Source: Paralichthys olivaceus
Taxonomy: Eukaryota > Chordata > Actinopteri > Pleuronectiformes > Paralichthyidae
Length of the DNA stretch: 64,000 nt
Reading direction: 5' to 3'
Assembly (NCBI RefSeq): GCF_024713975.1
Contig: NC_091110.1
Span: 17,017,501 to 17,081,500, forward strand
In this document: positions 38,763-50,100 of the stretch, piece by piece
Layout: each line of letters starts with the position of its first letter
Position numbering within the stretch: the stretch's first letter is position 1
Program-made: the position numbers and the translations under genes
Notes under the pieces: model-generated
Databases searched by the model: none
What the model was told of the DNA's origin: nothing
The model's input: only the letters and a program-made list of their open reading frames with translations

Positions 38763-39399
38763 CCTGCCTGCGGAGAGAGACACGGCACGCCTGAGATTTC
38801 AGTTCTTTTCCGACACGTTCCCGTGGCCACAAGCCGTATTGTCACAAGTCGGCGACCAAACACAGATAAGAGTCGTAAAGCTTTGGAATAACCTTTGTAA
38901 AGTGAGACTGGGACGCTCTTATTTGCTCTGGAAAATGAGAAGCCACCCCTTCTTAAGGCAGAGTTGTCACCATGGATACAAAGATAAAGTTTAGGGTTAT
39001 AGTTAGACATTAATGCTCAGCAGTGTGAGTCACCGGTGCCCCGTGCACAGGGTGTCTCCCTCAGTGAGCGGGAAGAGGAAGTAAGCAGGACTCATAACTG
39101 CCAGTGACGGAGGCAGAAGAAACACTCTGGATAAAAACACATTTAGATTAGACACTGATTCATAACCAGACATATTTATTCCTTAAACTCTCCAGACGAC
39201 AAACACACAGACTGTGATGTCTGCACACTATGGGAGGGAGAAAATCACAAATTCACAATATGGAAAAACTGAAAAACCTGCATAAAGTTGTTCTCAGGAT
39301 CTCGTTTTCATAGCATCACACAAAAAATTAAACCCACCGTTACACCATCAGTGTGATAATTACTGCCTAAAATGACAGAAAGCGTCATGGAGGAGGCGA

Positions 39400-39510
39400 G
39401 GTTTATGACCCACAATGCTGCGAGCCACCAGGGGGCGAATTAGATGTTTTGGCTTTTGAGCAGCTGTTATGGCGTCCATCTTTATGTTCTCTCTATATTC
39501 AAGCTAAACA
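39400..39510 (+). repeat. Dispersed-repeat fragment with CTCF-like core
   Basis: Contains CCACCAGGGGGCGA at 39425-39438, then GATGTTTTGGCTTTTGAGCA and ATGGCGTCCATCTTTAT. This order matches a common fish repeat whose copies read GCCACCAGGGGGCG, TTTTGGCTTCACTTTT and CGTCCATCTTTAT. The first 12 bases of the CTCF core match, so the repeat may carry a CTCF site. Confidence 0.45.
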
Positions 39511-42479
39511 TCCAGGCGCTATAGTTCCCAGAATCCAACTCATCGGACGTATTTGAGCCAGATCCTCCTCGTTCTGTTTGTTCACATGTTTCAAAAAGCA
39601 CTTCCTGTTATAAACGAGTCGTCTTCAAACACAGCAGCTCCGTCAGAATAACAGAAGCCATGATTGGTCTCTCTGGGACGAATAACAATATGTTGCCCGC
39701 GGACACATCAGCAGTCACACATGCGTCCAATCACACATACTCCCATGATGCACTTCAGTCGTATCTAAGAGCAGAAAAGACACATGATGCCTGATCAAGT
39801 GTTTGAAGTACGTGTCTGTGCAGCGTTAGATTTGCAGCCTGCAGGCCTCTCGCTGAGGCTCTGCAACAATCTGAACGAGAAAATCAAAATGACTCAGCAA
39901 TTTCTTCTCAGCCTCTTCTCAAGTTGTACTTTTATCCGTCTCTTCTGATTTTACTTGAATTTAAATTTTCTCAATATTGTCTTTTAATTCAGATGAATTT
40001 TGCGACTCATTTATTTTAAGTTCCGCCTTGTGAAATGTCAATCATTCATTTCAAATAGGTGGCGTTTGGTTTAAACATGAACATGAAGGATTCTGCTGCT
40101 GCACAAGGAAAATTCAAAATAAGTGTTTCTCTTCATACTTGTTTTTAAATAACAAAGATAATTAAAGAAACCACCACATTTAAGATGCAGACTTTCTACT
40201 TTGGACTCCATTATATCTGTTTGACAGATGTTTAACAGCTTTGTGGTTAAACCTAAATGTTTCAGATGACACAATCAGCTCTGTGAAGCAACACTGGTCA
40301 GTGGTGGTCTGTGTGTTTGCAGCAGACACACACACACACTCAGGCTCCATATGAATTGATGGTTGGCACAGTAAACACCACACAGAGATTGTAAACAGTT
40401 TCTCAACAGTGAAGCCGTGTTCTCAAATTAGAACCTAACGTCTCTGAAAACCTCCTGCTGCATTTCTGTCCTAATTTAACTCGCTCAGGTTCAAGAATTT
40501 ACAGAAAAAACACAGACCGGAGGTCATGTAGTTCAAAATGAACACAGATTCTAGTTTTACACAGGAATGCTGCTCCGACCCGCTGCCGTTAAATTTGCAC
40601 GACTAACCGTCCACACTGAGACGAGATTTTCATTCTTCTGCGCGGCCCTCTGCCCACAAACACGGCAGGAATCCGCTGCTCGCCCTGGAAAAGGGAAGTG
40701 GCTCTGAATCGACGCAACCGGGCCAAATAAATGTGGGGTTTCTTTTTCCCCCTATTTCTGTTATGTAACAGCCAGACTCTCGTTCAGCAGCTGTTTAGTT
40801 TTCCCACATGGAAAAATATGTGGATACGTTTTGGCAACAACCATTTTCACGGTCAACTTTCCTGAATTTTGAAACTAGAGTGACAGTGAAAGTGTCAAAC
40901 CTCTGCCAAGGCCCAACAGTTCCCTTATGAAGCCACACTTAAATCCACCATATCCACTTTTTTCTTCAGTTCCCTATATATGTTATGATGGTGTAAATGT
41001 CAGAAAGTGCCCTCTGTATGGAATGGATGAAAACATCCTGCGTCCGCCCCTGAACCGAGCCCATGCCAGAATGTAATGGGTTCTTTCTTGGCCCATGTCC
41101 CGTCATTCCTCTCAGTTTCCTGGAAATTTGTGCTGAAGTTTTTGCATAATCCTGCTGACAAACAAACAATCAGAGGGGAGGTGAAAACATAACGTCATCG
41201 AGTCACTCTGTAATGATGTTTGTAGTCTGAACCTCCACCACTCTGCAGCATCTGTGTCCTGGTTTGACCTGACAAAGAAGAACTGGGGCTGCTGGGGAAC
41301 GATGGGTCGTTATAGTTTGACGGTGGACATGGAAAACTGAATTTTCCTTAAGAGACGCCTGGTGGAAATGTTCCACCTGGGAGACGTCTGAATCCCACTA
41401 AAGTCAGACAGCATCTGTGGCCACGCAGGAACACTTACAGTCGGGGGAAAATAAACGTATTTTCTGTGACGTTTACCTTTGACCGATCAGCTCGAGAAAT
41501 AAGTCATCTGGAATTCCATCCACGTATTGTGGAGTTGTCTTGTTCACACATCAACACAGAACCAGGGGTGACAACAATATCCCTGCTACCAGCTACACAG
41601 GGTAACAATAACTTGATGTTCCCAGTAATAAATCAGTGACTCCTCCTCGCAACACTACAACCATTCATTAACATCACCCGTCACACCCTGTAATATGAAA
41701 ACAGCTTGAACGCAGAGATGTGAGCTAAGTAAGAGGATCCTCTTTAACACAGGGACGGATGTAACACACGTTTCGGTCCAATAAAAACCTAAAAACACCT
41801 AAAACTGCAGTAATGAGACACACATGGAGTAAACCAGTGTAGAGATCAACAGGGAAACTTCATTTTTAACTCACTTGAAGTAAAGTTTGGCACCTTTGCT
41901 TTCATATTCTGTGAATTTCCCGACAAAAGACATGTCTCTCACTCAGCCCTCATGATTACTGATTAAAAACACACAGCATATATATCTTTCTCAAAGTCTG
42001 GAAATACAGACATCTGAAAACTTGACTTGTTTAAGGAAACTATTCTTCTCATCCAACAGAAGCCACACACCTTTACCCTGAATAGACAAAAACCCCCTCT
42101 GCAGATTCTCGGTGGTGCTGAATAAATACGACTGCGTTTGACTGTGATCTTCCCCCCGTGTGATGGAGAGAAATCTTCTGTCTGTCGCTGCACATGAAAG
42201 CTGCTTCATCCCGGAGTAAGATACTGTCTGTGACTTAATAAAGAAAACATCAGCGTCTGATTCACCTCACGCTTTGAAAACAATCAAAGCTAATATTAGA
42301 GAAATGATAACAAGAGAATCTAACCGGGACACAAAGTTTCAGTCTTTAAAGAATATTTTTGTGTCAGTGTGTTTTTTAAAAGAAGGGCAGCAGCTTCAAA
42401 CGTCACTAACACGTCCACACTTTAGACATTAACAGGAGTTTAGACGAGGGGATCGGAAACCTCAAGAGGAAAACCTGCA

Positions 42480-42605
42480 GCGACTGAGTCGGACATTTCA
42501 GATCGTTTCAGGAGATTATGTGGAGTTCGGTGCGCGTCTGAGAGCAGCTACTAGAGAGAGACAGTGGTTTGACTCAGCACACACAGCTACAGGCTTAAAT
42601 AGAAC
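42480..42605 (-). promoter_or_regulatory. Possible alternative gsn promoter
   Basis: On the gsn strand, TTCTATTTAAGCC (about 42592-42604) is a TATA-like box, and a TCATGTGA word (MITF/TFE-type E-box) lies 10-20 bases upstream at about 42610-42617. No donor or transcript evidence is visible. Mammalian gelsolin uses alternative first exons, which makes an internal promoter reasonable. Confidence 0.25.
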
Positions 42606-42723
42606 AGGTCACATGACCGTCGGTTAATGCAGGCCTGCTGGTAAGAGCAGGCGGCGTCCACAGGGGAGCCCAGGCCTCTGCAGGGATATGTGCAGAGTTT
42701 CTACACCCTCATGCCTCTTTATG

Positions 42724-42737
42724 CCCCCCCCCCCCCC
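42724..42737. repeat. Poly-C tract
   Basis: Fourteen C residues in the gsn 5' intron. Confidence 0.9.
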
Positions 42738-44383
42738 GGAGCTCCAGACATACAGGGAGTGGGCCTGTCATTCCAGCCGCAGTTATTCACTCCCCTCCCC
42801 CAGTTTCACCAGCCTATCTTTTGTGTCTACACTCACTCGGGGCCTGAATCTAAACACAATCACTTGATCCATTGCGCAGATAGTGAAAAGTGGATTCTTG
42901 TGACACTGATACCCTGGTGATTCCTTTGTTTGAGTTACGGTTCAAAAACAACCACAGGAATAGTTTCTGAGTTTCTTCCAAAGAAAAATGGTTGTTCCCT
43001 CAGGGAGGGGGATTCTTGATGACTCATTTTCTCCGTGCACTCCACTCTCAGCCTCTCGAGGTCTCTTCAGCTGCTCCGCAACTCGCTCAGGACGCATGAT
43101 ATGACACGGACACTACACTTTAATAGCACCTATACACCGCTCAGCTTCCCTTTCATCTGTTTGCACAATGTAGAACAAGCAGAACCTAAATGACTGTTTA
43201 TGACTTTGTAAATAACGGCCCTGATACACAGATGGCTATTAAAGGATATGAGAGGGCTGTGTCACCAGGAACCAGTTCTATCGCTTCAATATATGAAGCA
43301 TGTGAAGTCAAGCTCATTTCAGACATGAACTGAAGTTACCCTGAAGGGGCTGCATGTGATAATACAACACAACAATTATTATAATGTTATTCCTCTTTTG
43401 AAACTCCGAGATAACAATGAGGACAATCGCTGCGTGACTGTGTAACCACAACAGCTTGTTTGTCAAGAAACAAGAAGACGTGCTGTCATTATTCAAGTGA
43501 GGATAATCTCCTAAATTAGGTTTTCTGGCTGGCAGAGGGCGGCACATGGGAAACTTTTAGGCGACATCACAGATGCTGTATTCGTGTTTGCCGACATGTT
43601 TCCGGCCCCAGACGAGGCAGCTCGAAACAATGACATGATGAGTTTGATAAACACGATGATTCCATCAATACTTCCTTTCTTTTACTGATGGATTTACATG
43701 CCTGCAGACGTGCTCAGCTGTCCCGTCGTGCACACAGTTGTTTGAGACTGAAACAGAAGAGGGGTGCAGCTCTGCGGTTGAATTCAGACATCCCATAATC
43801 TCTGTCTGCATGCACAGCTCTGACACAGTGCTTCCTGATTGGCTGGAGACATATGTGTGACTCTCTTTCATACATACATACACACACAAAGACCACACTG
43901 TCGAACACTCACCTCACAACTGCTGCAAACACCCACAAACAGGATGCTGTGACTAACTTCCTCAAACTGATTATTTGGTTGGGTTGTTCCCATGGCAACC
44001 AGAGATGCCTCTGAATAGAAGATGCAGCTGCTGAGGAGACTCCATCCTGTTCCTTCTGTTTCCTCCTCAGCTGCTGAGTAAATGATATACTTTTTTTTTA
44101 TGTTACTGTAAAGCAGCTGAACTCAGCTCGTTCGCTTCTCTCGTGGTCTCTGTAGCCTGAAGTCAGACCAGAGTTAATTTAAGGGGGAACCACTGGGTTT
44201 CAGGCTCCGTCCAGAGTTTCCACAGTTTGTCCATATATGGCAGCAGCTGCGTTTGGACGATAAAAGTCCGGTTTGCAGAAAACATTTAATCACCATATTT
44301 AACCAAGCGTAACCATTTTACGCACAGGAAAGAGCCAAATGGCCACGTTACGCTCGGATGCGCACCTTGGATGACAAAGGAAC

Positions 44384-44396
44384 GGGGGGGGGGGGG
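44384..44396. repeat. Poly-G tract
   Basis: Thirteen G residues just inside gsn intron 1. Confidence 0.9.
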
Positions 44397-44512
44397 TAAC
44401 GGTTCATTATTCTGTAATTGAGGCGTCGGATTACCAAAATGAAATCTGTGCCACGGCCTGGAGACACAGGGAGAGGGAGAGAGAGAAGGAAAGTGGCGCT
44501 TGTTCGACTCAC

Positions 44513-44720
44513 CTGGACGCGGAGGTTGGGATCAGAAACCGACGGACGGACGGACGGGTTGAGGTTGTGGTCTGGTCGGGACTGTGTGGAGCTGCAGGCG
44601 GAGCGGAGAGGTGTCGGGTCGGCGGAGCGGCGCAGAGCAGAGCCGCTGTTTATGCATGTGTCCCGGGACACTCCCCGTTATGACCCTCCCCTGCTCGGCC
44701 TGCACCGCCTGCAGAGGGCC
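44513..44720 (-). promoter_or_regulatory. gsn promoter and probable non-coding first exon
   Basis: A GC-rich, CpG-containing patch of about 200 bp. On the minus strand it ends in a strong donor, CCGCGTCCAG followed by GTGAGT at 44512 downwards. No ATG-initiated frame leads into the donor convincingly, so the exon is probably 5' UTR, spliced to the exon whose ATG is at 38762. The 5' boundary is not visible. Confidence 0.55.
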
Positions 44721-44749
44721 GGCGGACACGTGTACGCGCACATGCACTG

Positions 44750-44750
<1 letters not shown>

Positions 44751-44796
<46 letters not shown>

Positions 44797-44900
44797 CTCT
44801 CTCGCTCTCTGTCTATCGCTCTCTGTCTATCTCTCTATTTATCTATCTATCGCTCTATCTATCTCTCTATCTCTCTCTCGCTCTCTGTCTATCTCTCTAT
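44751..44900. repeat. (CTAT)n microsatellite with degenerate CTCT/CTAT extension
   Basis: About eleven perfect CTAT units to 44795, then an irregular CTCT/CTAT/CGCT mix. It abuts the gsn promoter. Confidence 0.95.
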
Positions 44901-46880
44901 TTTTGTGGCCTAATGTAATGAATCCATATGTTTACATAATTAGAATTCAATGAGGATTATTGATTAATACAATATTGATAAAATCCTATAAATCGCTTCT
45001 ACAAAACCTTGATGTATTTTTTTTTTCTTCTTGCAGTGAATTTAACCTCAGCCACGTTTGAGTTCACACCTCCACCAGAGTGAGCATCCTGGACAACACT
45101 GCCCCCTTCTGGACTGGTGGTGGTGGAGATGATACAAATTGCTATCTATCTATCTATCTATCCATTCATTCATCCATCCATTTTATATTGCCTTTTCTTA
45201 AGATTATAGGACTGGAAGTATTGAATGTTCAGGTTTGTAGTCAGGGTTTCTGTCTCTTTGAATTCAACATCATACATCATGTGTGTCTGAAAGGACACAA
45301 ATCAAAAAGTTAACATTATGTATGTGACTGTGTTAATATGGAGCCAAGATGGCAGCTGGGTTTCATGTTGATGTGTATTTATCCCGCTCACTATTATGTA
45401 TTAAATATGTAGCTCTTCTAGAAATGTAAAAGTATTAAACTGAAAATTGATATTGCCTCTGTAAAGCAAAGTAGCTTTGAAAATTTTTTTTTTTTTGACT
45501 GGGTTGATAAAGGTCTGTTGCTGTTCATGGAAACAGGGTTTTCTAGTTTCATTGTTTACCAAGTCTTAAAGTCTTGATTTCCCTCTAGTGGACAAAACGC
45601 AAGATGTTCAACAGGATGACAAAGACTGCAAATACTCCTCTTGTCCTCTATGATGTTTATTCACCTTAAAGCATGATGGGTGTATAATCTATGAGAGTGA
45701 GGAAGAGGGATTCTTAACATGATGTTATTGTCGTCAGTACTTTATTGATGTTGCATAAGGACATCAAGAAAATAGTTTCACTCCTCTGGGGAACAACAGC
45801 TTAACGACAGCTTGAAGGAAGTCCCATGTTGCCCATTGAATCGCTGTGTTGTCTGCCAGGATCTAAAATTAACATGTGGAATTTATGCACATTGTTGGGC
45901 TCCGGTCATGAATGAAAACATCTCGACAAGAAAGTCTTGTTCTCATGGTGCCTTGCTGCCCTCGGGATGATGGGAAGTCCAGTTCTGCCTCAACACACTG
46001 AACTGAAGATTCGAGATTCGGACAGGAGTTGGACTTAGAGGTCAGTTCACCCAATATGACCTCATCAGTGGCCGTAGTGCTAACGCTCTAAGATGGTGGC
46101 CATAGACTGTAAGTGAAGATGGAACGTGTCTCCACTTCCTCCCAGTTTACTGAAATGAAGTCAAAATATCCCACACGAGTGCCAATCAAGCCCTTCGTCA
46201 GTCTCAGCTGTCAGTCGTGACATTTCACTCCATTTTGTATCAGCATCAACTAACAAATTAAAATCAAACTTACTGGAAAGTTAACACTTAAACTACATCA
46301 AACCACAGAGCAATGTTCATGCATCTGTATTTTACCCAAATAAATATATTTTGAGGAAAAAACCTGCCTGTTTGTGATGTTCTGTTTTCTTGTCTGTGTT
46401 GATGCTCCGCAGCCACTTCAGAATTATTCCTTGTCAGTTCTCCTCAAACAGTTTTACAATAAACTGTCACTTTTTTTTTTATTATTGTTGCTGTTGCTGA
46501 GCCGGACGTTGTGTGCAGAGCTTTTTATACAAAACTCTATGATGCAGAGTGAAGGTAGAAAATGTTGTGTTCATCCTACCTGGTTTATCTGCAGTGAAGA
46601 TTTTTTAGAAAATGAGACAGAATTTTCCTTATTACTGTTCACGTGTGTGTTTAATGATTAATGTATACATCTTCACATACGCATACATACGCATATATGT
46701 AAAAAATACATTATGTATTTGTATGTACTGTGTGTTTATGCATATGTGTGTGTAGGCATGCGTGAACATATACATGTGCTCTTATTGTAAGTCGCTCAGA
46801 TAAATGATAAATGATATATAATGTGATGTAATACATGTTAACGCGTTAATTTCATGTAGTTTGCGCGTCACAAATACACG
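44900..46880. other. Intergenic spacer between gsn and ppp2r2a
   Basis: No gene recognised. It contains a second CTAT repeat at 45142-45162 continued by CATT/CATC units, an A/T-rich block at 45400-45500, and at 46086-46105 the words AAGATGGTGGCCATAGACTG, which resemble the end of the repeat type seen at 39400-39510. Confidence 0.6.
45142..45180. repeat. (CTAT)n / (CATC)n tetranucleotide repeat
   Basis: Five CTAT units followed by CATT and CATC units. Confidence 0.9.
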
Positions 46881-46889
46881 TGTTTTTGG

Positions 46890-47192
46890 ACCGTCTGGCT
46901 TTCCATAGGCGCGAAAGAGCCGGCGGCGAGAGAGCGAGAGAGAAGGAGAGAGAGAGGGAGAGAGAGAGGGAGGCCGAGAAGCAACACACAGAGAGAGAGA
47001 GAGAGACAGAGAGAGGAGCGGGAAGCAGCGGAGAGCCACCCTCATTAAAACATCGATGTTGCGGTGAATCGTGCGCACCACAGCCAGGTTTGCGCGAACA
47101 CACAGCGGAAGAGAAAGTTCCTGTCCCACGAGCCAGCGCGTGGGAGCGGGCGCAGGATCGTGACTGACGGAGGCTCCGGTGTCTGTCTCGCC
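46890..47192 (+). promoter_or_regulatory. ppp2r2a promoter and 5' UTR
   Basis: TATA-less, with GGCGCGAAA at 46908-46916 (E2F-type site in reverse). A purine-rich GA tract covers 46928-46979 and 46991-47016, and GC-rich sequence leads to GCCATGG at the start codon. The start site is probably in or before the GA tract. This is a typical housekeeping promoter layout. Confidence 0.45.
46928..47016. repeat. (GA)n-rich tract in ppp2r2a 5' region
   Basis: Two imperfect GA/GGA tracts separated by a short GCAACACACA spacer. Frames across it (Arg-Glu or Ser-Leu) are artefacts. Confidence 0.9.
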
Positions 47193-50100
47193 ATGGCAGG
47201 TAATTCATTTTTAACCAGAACTCCACACAAACCCACCGAACCCACCGGGGCCGCCCCGGCTCCACAGCCGCTCCCCGTGTCCCGGCCGCCTCTCTGCGCC
47301 GAACAGCTGCCAGGCTCCGCTCGCAGCCGAGTGTCCGTTTAGCTGGCGGCACTTAGCTAACAAAACTTAGCCCGTGCTAATGCTAGCTAGCAAACTGCAG
47401 TGCCATCGCCCATCTGGCCTGGTTTTTTTTGCCGACTAAAGCTAACTAGCTAGCTAGCCAGCTGCTAGCACACGGCTAGCTGTTTACCGTGATCCACCGG
47501 CCCGGGACCAGCCTCTCAAGCTAACTCTGCGTTAGCCAAACACAGCTATCCGTGTCACTGCTGCTGCTAACTTCTCGGGTTGATTCTCGAAATTGTGCAC
47601 GAGCTGTTTAACGAATCGTTCGTCCGAATCCTCCACACTGTTGCTTAGATCGGGAAATAAAACGTGCAGAGGTAAAACCGACCGTTTCCGCCGCCGGTGA
47701 AACACATTCTCTGAAATATGCTACCACTGGCTTGACAGGCGAGCTAACGCTAGCTCAAACTTTGACATTGCCCACATGCAGGCTAGCTCTCCGGGCCTGC
47801 TGCAGGATGAGCGAGCCCTTTGCGTGTTCTGTGCAGTTTTCTGGCTGAAATGGCTGAAAACTCAAGAGAGAGAGAGAAACTCCTGCAGATATAAATACAC
47901 TTCAATGGGAAACCACCCCTCCCTGCAGATTACACCCGAATAGTCATGGGTTAGTTTTGCCGCACGGAGCGCTTCACATTTCATTCATCAGCTGATACAC
48001 GAGTTGTGAATGTAGGAAACTCCAACGGCCTTCAGCTCCTCGTCGTCAATTCTGATTGATTGCCGAAAATATTGGGTCACTGGTGTATTGAGTAAAACGC
48101 GTTCACTCCCTTTTGGGCGAGGAAAGGACACTGATCTTCAGCCATTGCACATTATCCTCCTGCAGAAACTCACTGGGGACATGAATCCCGTATTCTAACA
48201 CCTGTTTGCTTTATGCATTTTCTCCTAAAGGGGATTCCTGTAATTACTGACGGATCTACACTTTTATATAAAACCATGATTCATTTCAGAACTCCTGTGT
48301 GATGAAAACACGGTGACTCATTCATGTCCTTGGTAATTCTGCAGAGCTGCTCCACTATGTGCAGCCATTGCTGTTGACGAATGACACCACCTTTAGTTTT
48401 GTAATAACAGAAATGTGTGGAATTCAAAGGGGTAGCGCGATTAAATGTCATGACGATAGTGACCACCCGTCACTCGCCTCAACAGGTTCTCCATCGACAT
48501 ACCAAAACAATCGCCTTGGCTCAAAAGAAGGATGCCTCGAGACTGAATCTACCCATTGTTGCTATGATCTGCAGATAAATGCTTTTTATCAACCTTTTCT
48601 TAGAAAGAAAACCACTGACTCAAATCTTTAAACAGACAGTAAACTGTTGCATTTATTCAGTTTACGGTTAATTACTTGATTTTAGATTTTGTATTAGATC
48701 AATAGAAGCTGTGAGAGAATGTGTGCACATGTATGACCACACAACAGCCCTGCAATCTCTTTACAGTTCCAACATCTCATTTATCCCTCAAGGTGTTTCT
48801 CTTGAAATACTTGCATGTACATGTAAGGAAAGTCCAAACACGTTGTCAGTATAATGTTTTAATGCTCGGCCTTCATTATTTTGGAGGCGCGAAAATTTCA
48901 AACCTCGCCATTTTTAAGCAGCATTGAAAAGCTTCAAATAAATGTTCATTAAATGTAATAAACTTGCAATCAGTCCGTATTTTCTGTTTTAATGTCTGCA
49001 GGACCTGGAGGTGACATGCAGTGGTGCTTCTCTCAGGTGAAAGGAGCCATCGATGATGACGTAGCTGAAGGTATGAGCTCTGTCACAAGAGTATATTAAA
49101 ACATGAATGGAAAACTGGGGAACATATTATCCACCACATCTGGGGCAGAAAGCCAGGTCCACTTACAGTGATCATTTCTGGACTTTTCATACATGTTTGG
49201 ACATAAAAAAAAACCTCTGTGTCTCTATCATTTGTGCTGCACATTGCCAACCAAGTCAAGCCAAACGGAGAGCGACGCCATCTCCTCCGGCTCCATATAT
49301 TGTCTAAGTTTACAAACTGTTTTTACAAATGAGTCATGAGTCAGTCTGTCTACACGCTGGCAAGAGAACAAGTGGAAGGATGAATGCATGCGCAGCTCTG
49401 AAGAAAGATTAATTCAAGAACTAATTTAAGAAAAGTATTGATCGTTATGTGATAATCACTTTGATATTTTGCCGTCATTTTAAACAAATAAACGTTTAAA
49501 CTAGAAGGACAAACCCTGGATCCCCAGTTCAGTGATCTCAGTATCTTTAATTTATTATCTAGGGCAGCAGGGCTCCATCTGATTGGCCAAATATATTGAC
49601 ATGCAGAGCGTGAATGCATGGTACATAGAACACCATTTATCGCAGTTCCATCAGTCTTTTGTTGACATCGCAATGACAGTAGATTTTAGATACATCGTGC
49701 AGCCCTAGTCTTTACCCTAACTGTGAGTCGCCCTACCCTTAATCCAGCCTTGTCATTGCACTTCATTGACTGCCTCTCTGTCTTGTCTTCATGCAGATGA
49801 GCAGACAGAAAGCTCCATTTTGAACAAGGTTACTGTATGAATCTTTGAATTTTGCTTCACCTGTGTGACATACGTCTCTTTGCTTCCACTCCTGCACTGT
49901 TCACTTATTTTTATCAGACAGCCGCCTGCTTTCTAAATCCTGGGCTGTGCTGGAATATAATTCCTGTGTTAAAGAAGAGATAACACAAGCTAAACACTTA
50001 GTGCTGTTGCTGATTAAAATATTCCCACTGCGAGGCTTTACAGAAAGTGTCACTGAGTTTAAAGTGTGAACGGTGAAAATACAACCCATGACTCGATGGC

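Larger units (their letters stand above)
38768..44512 (-). other. gsn 5' intron (non-coding exon to first coding exon)
   Basis: About 5.7 kb, with the acceptor CTCTCCGCAG just upstream of the start codon. It holds a dispersed-repeat fragment near 39400-39510, a poly-C tract at 42724-42737 and a possible internal promoter near 42600. No signal-peptide or other coding exon was recognised. Confidence 0.65.

Noticed and set aside
38763..38783. Extra seven codons before the gelsolin start
   Set aside because: The apparent start is GTG on the minus strand and lies in the intron, upstream of the CCGCAG acceptor.
44418..44918. 166-codon plus-strand frame over the gsn promoter
   Set aside because: Its second half is poly (Leu-Ser-Ile-Tyr) from the CTAT microsatellite; the first half is antisense to the gsn first exon.
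46852..47352. 166-codon minus-strand frame across the ppp2r2a first exon
   Set aside because: Antisense to the ppp2r2a 5' UTR and built largely on the GA tract (Ser/Leu repeats).
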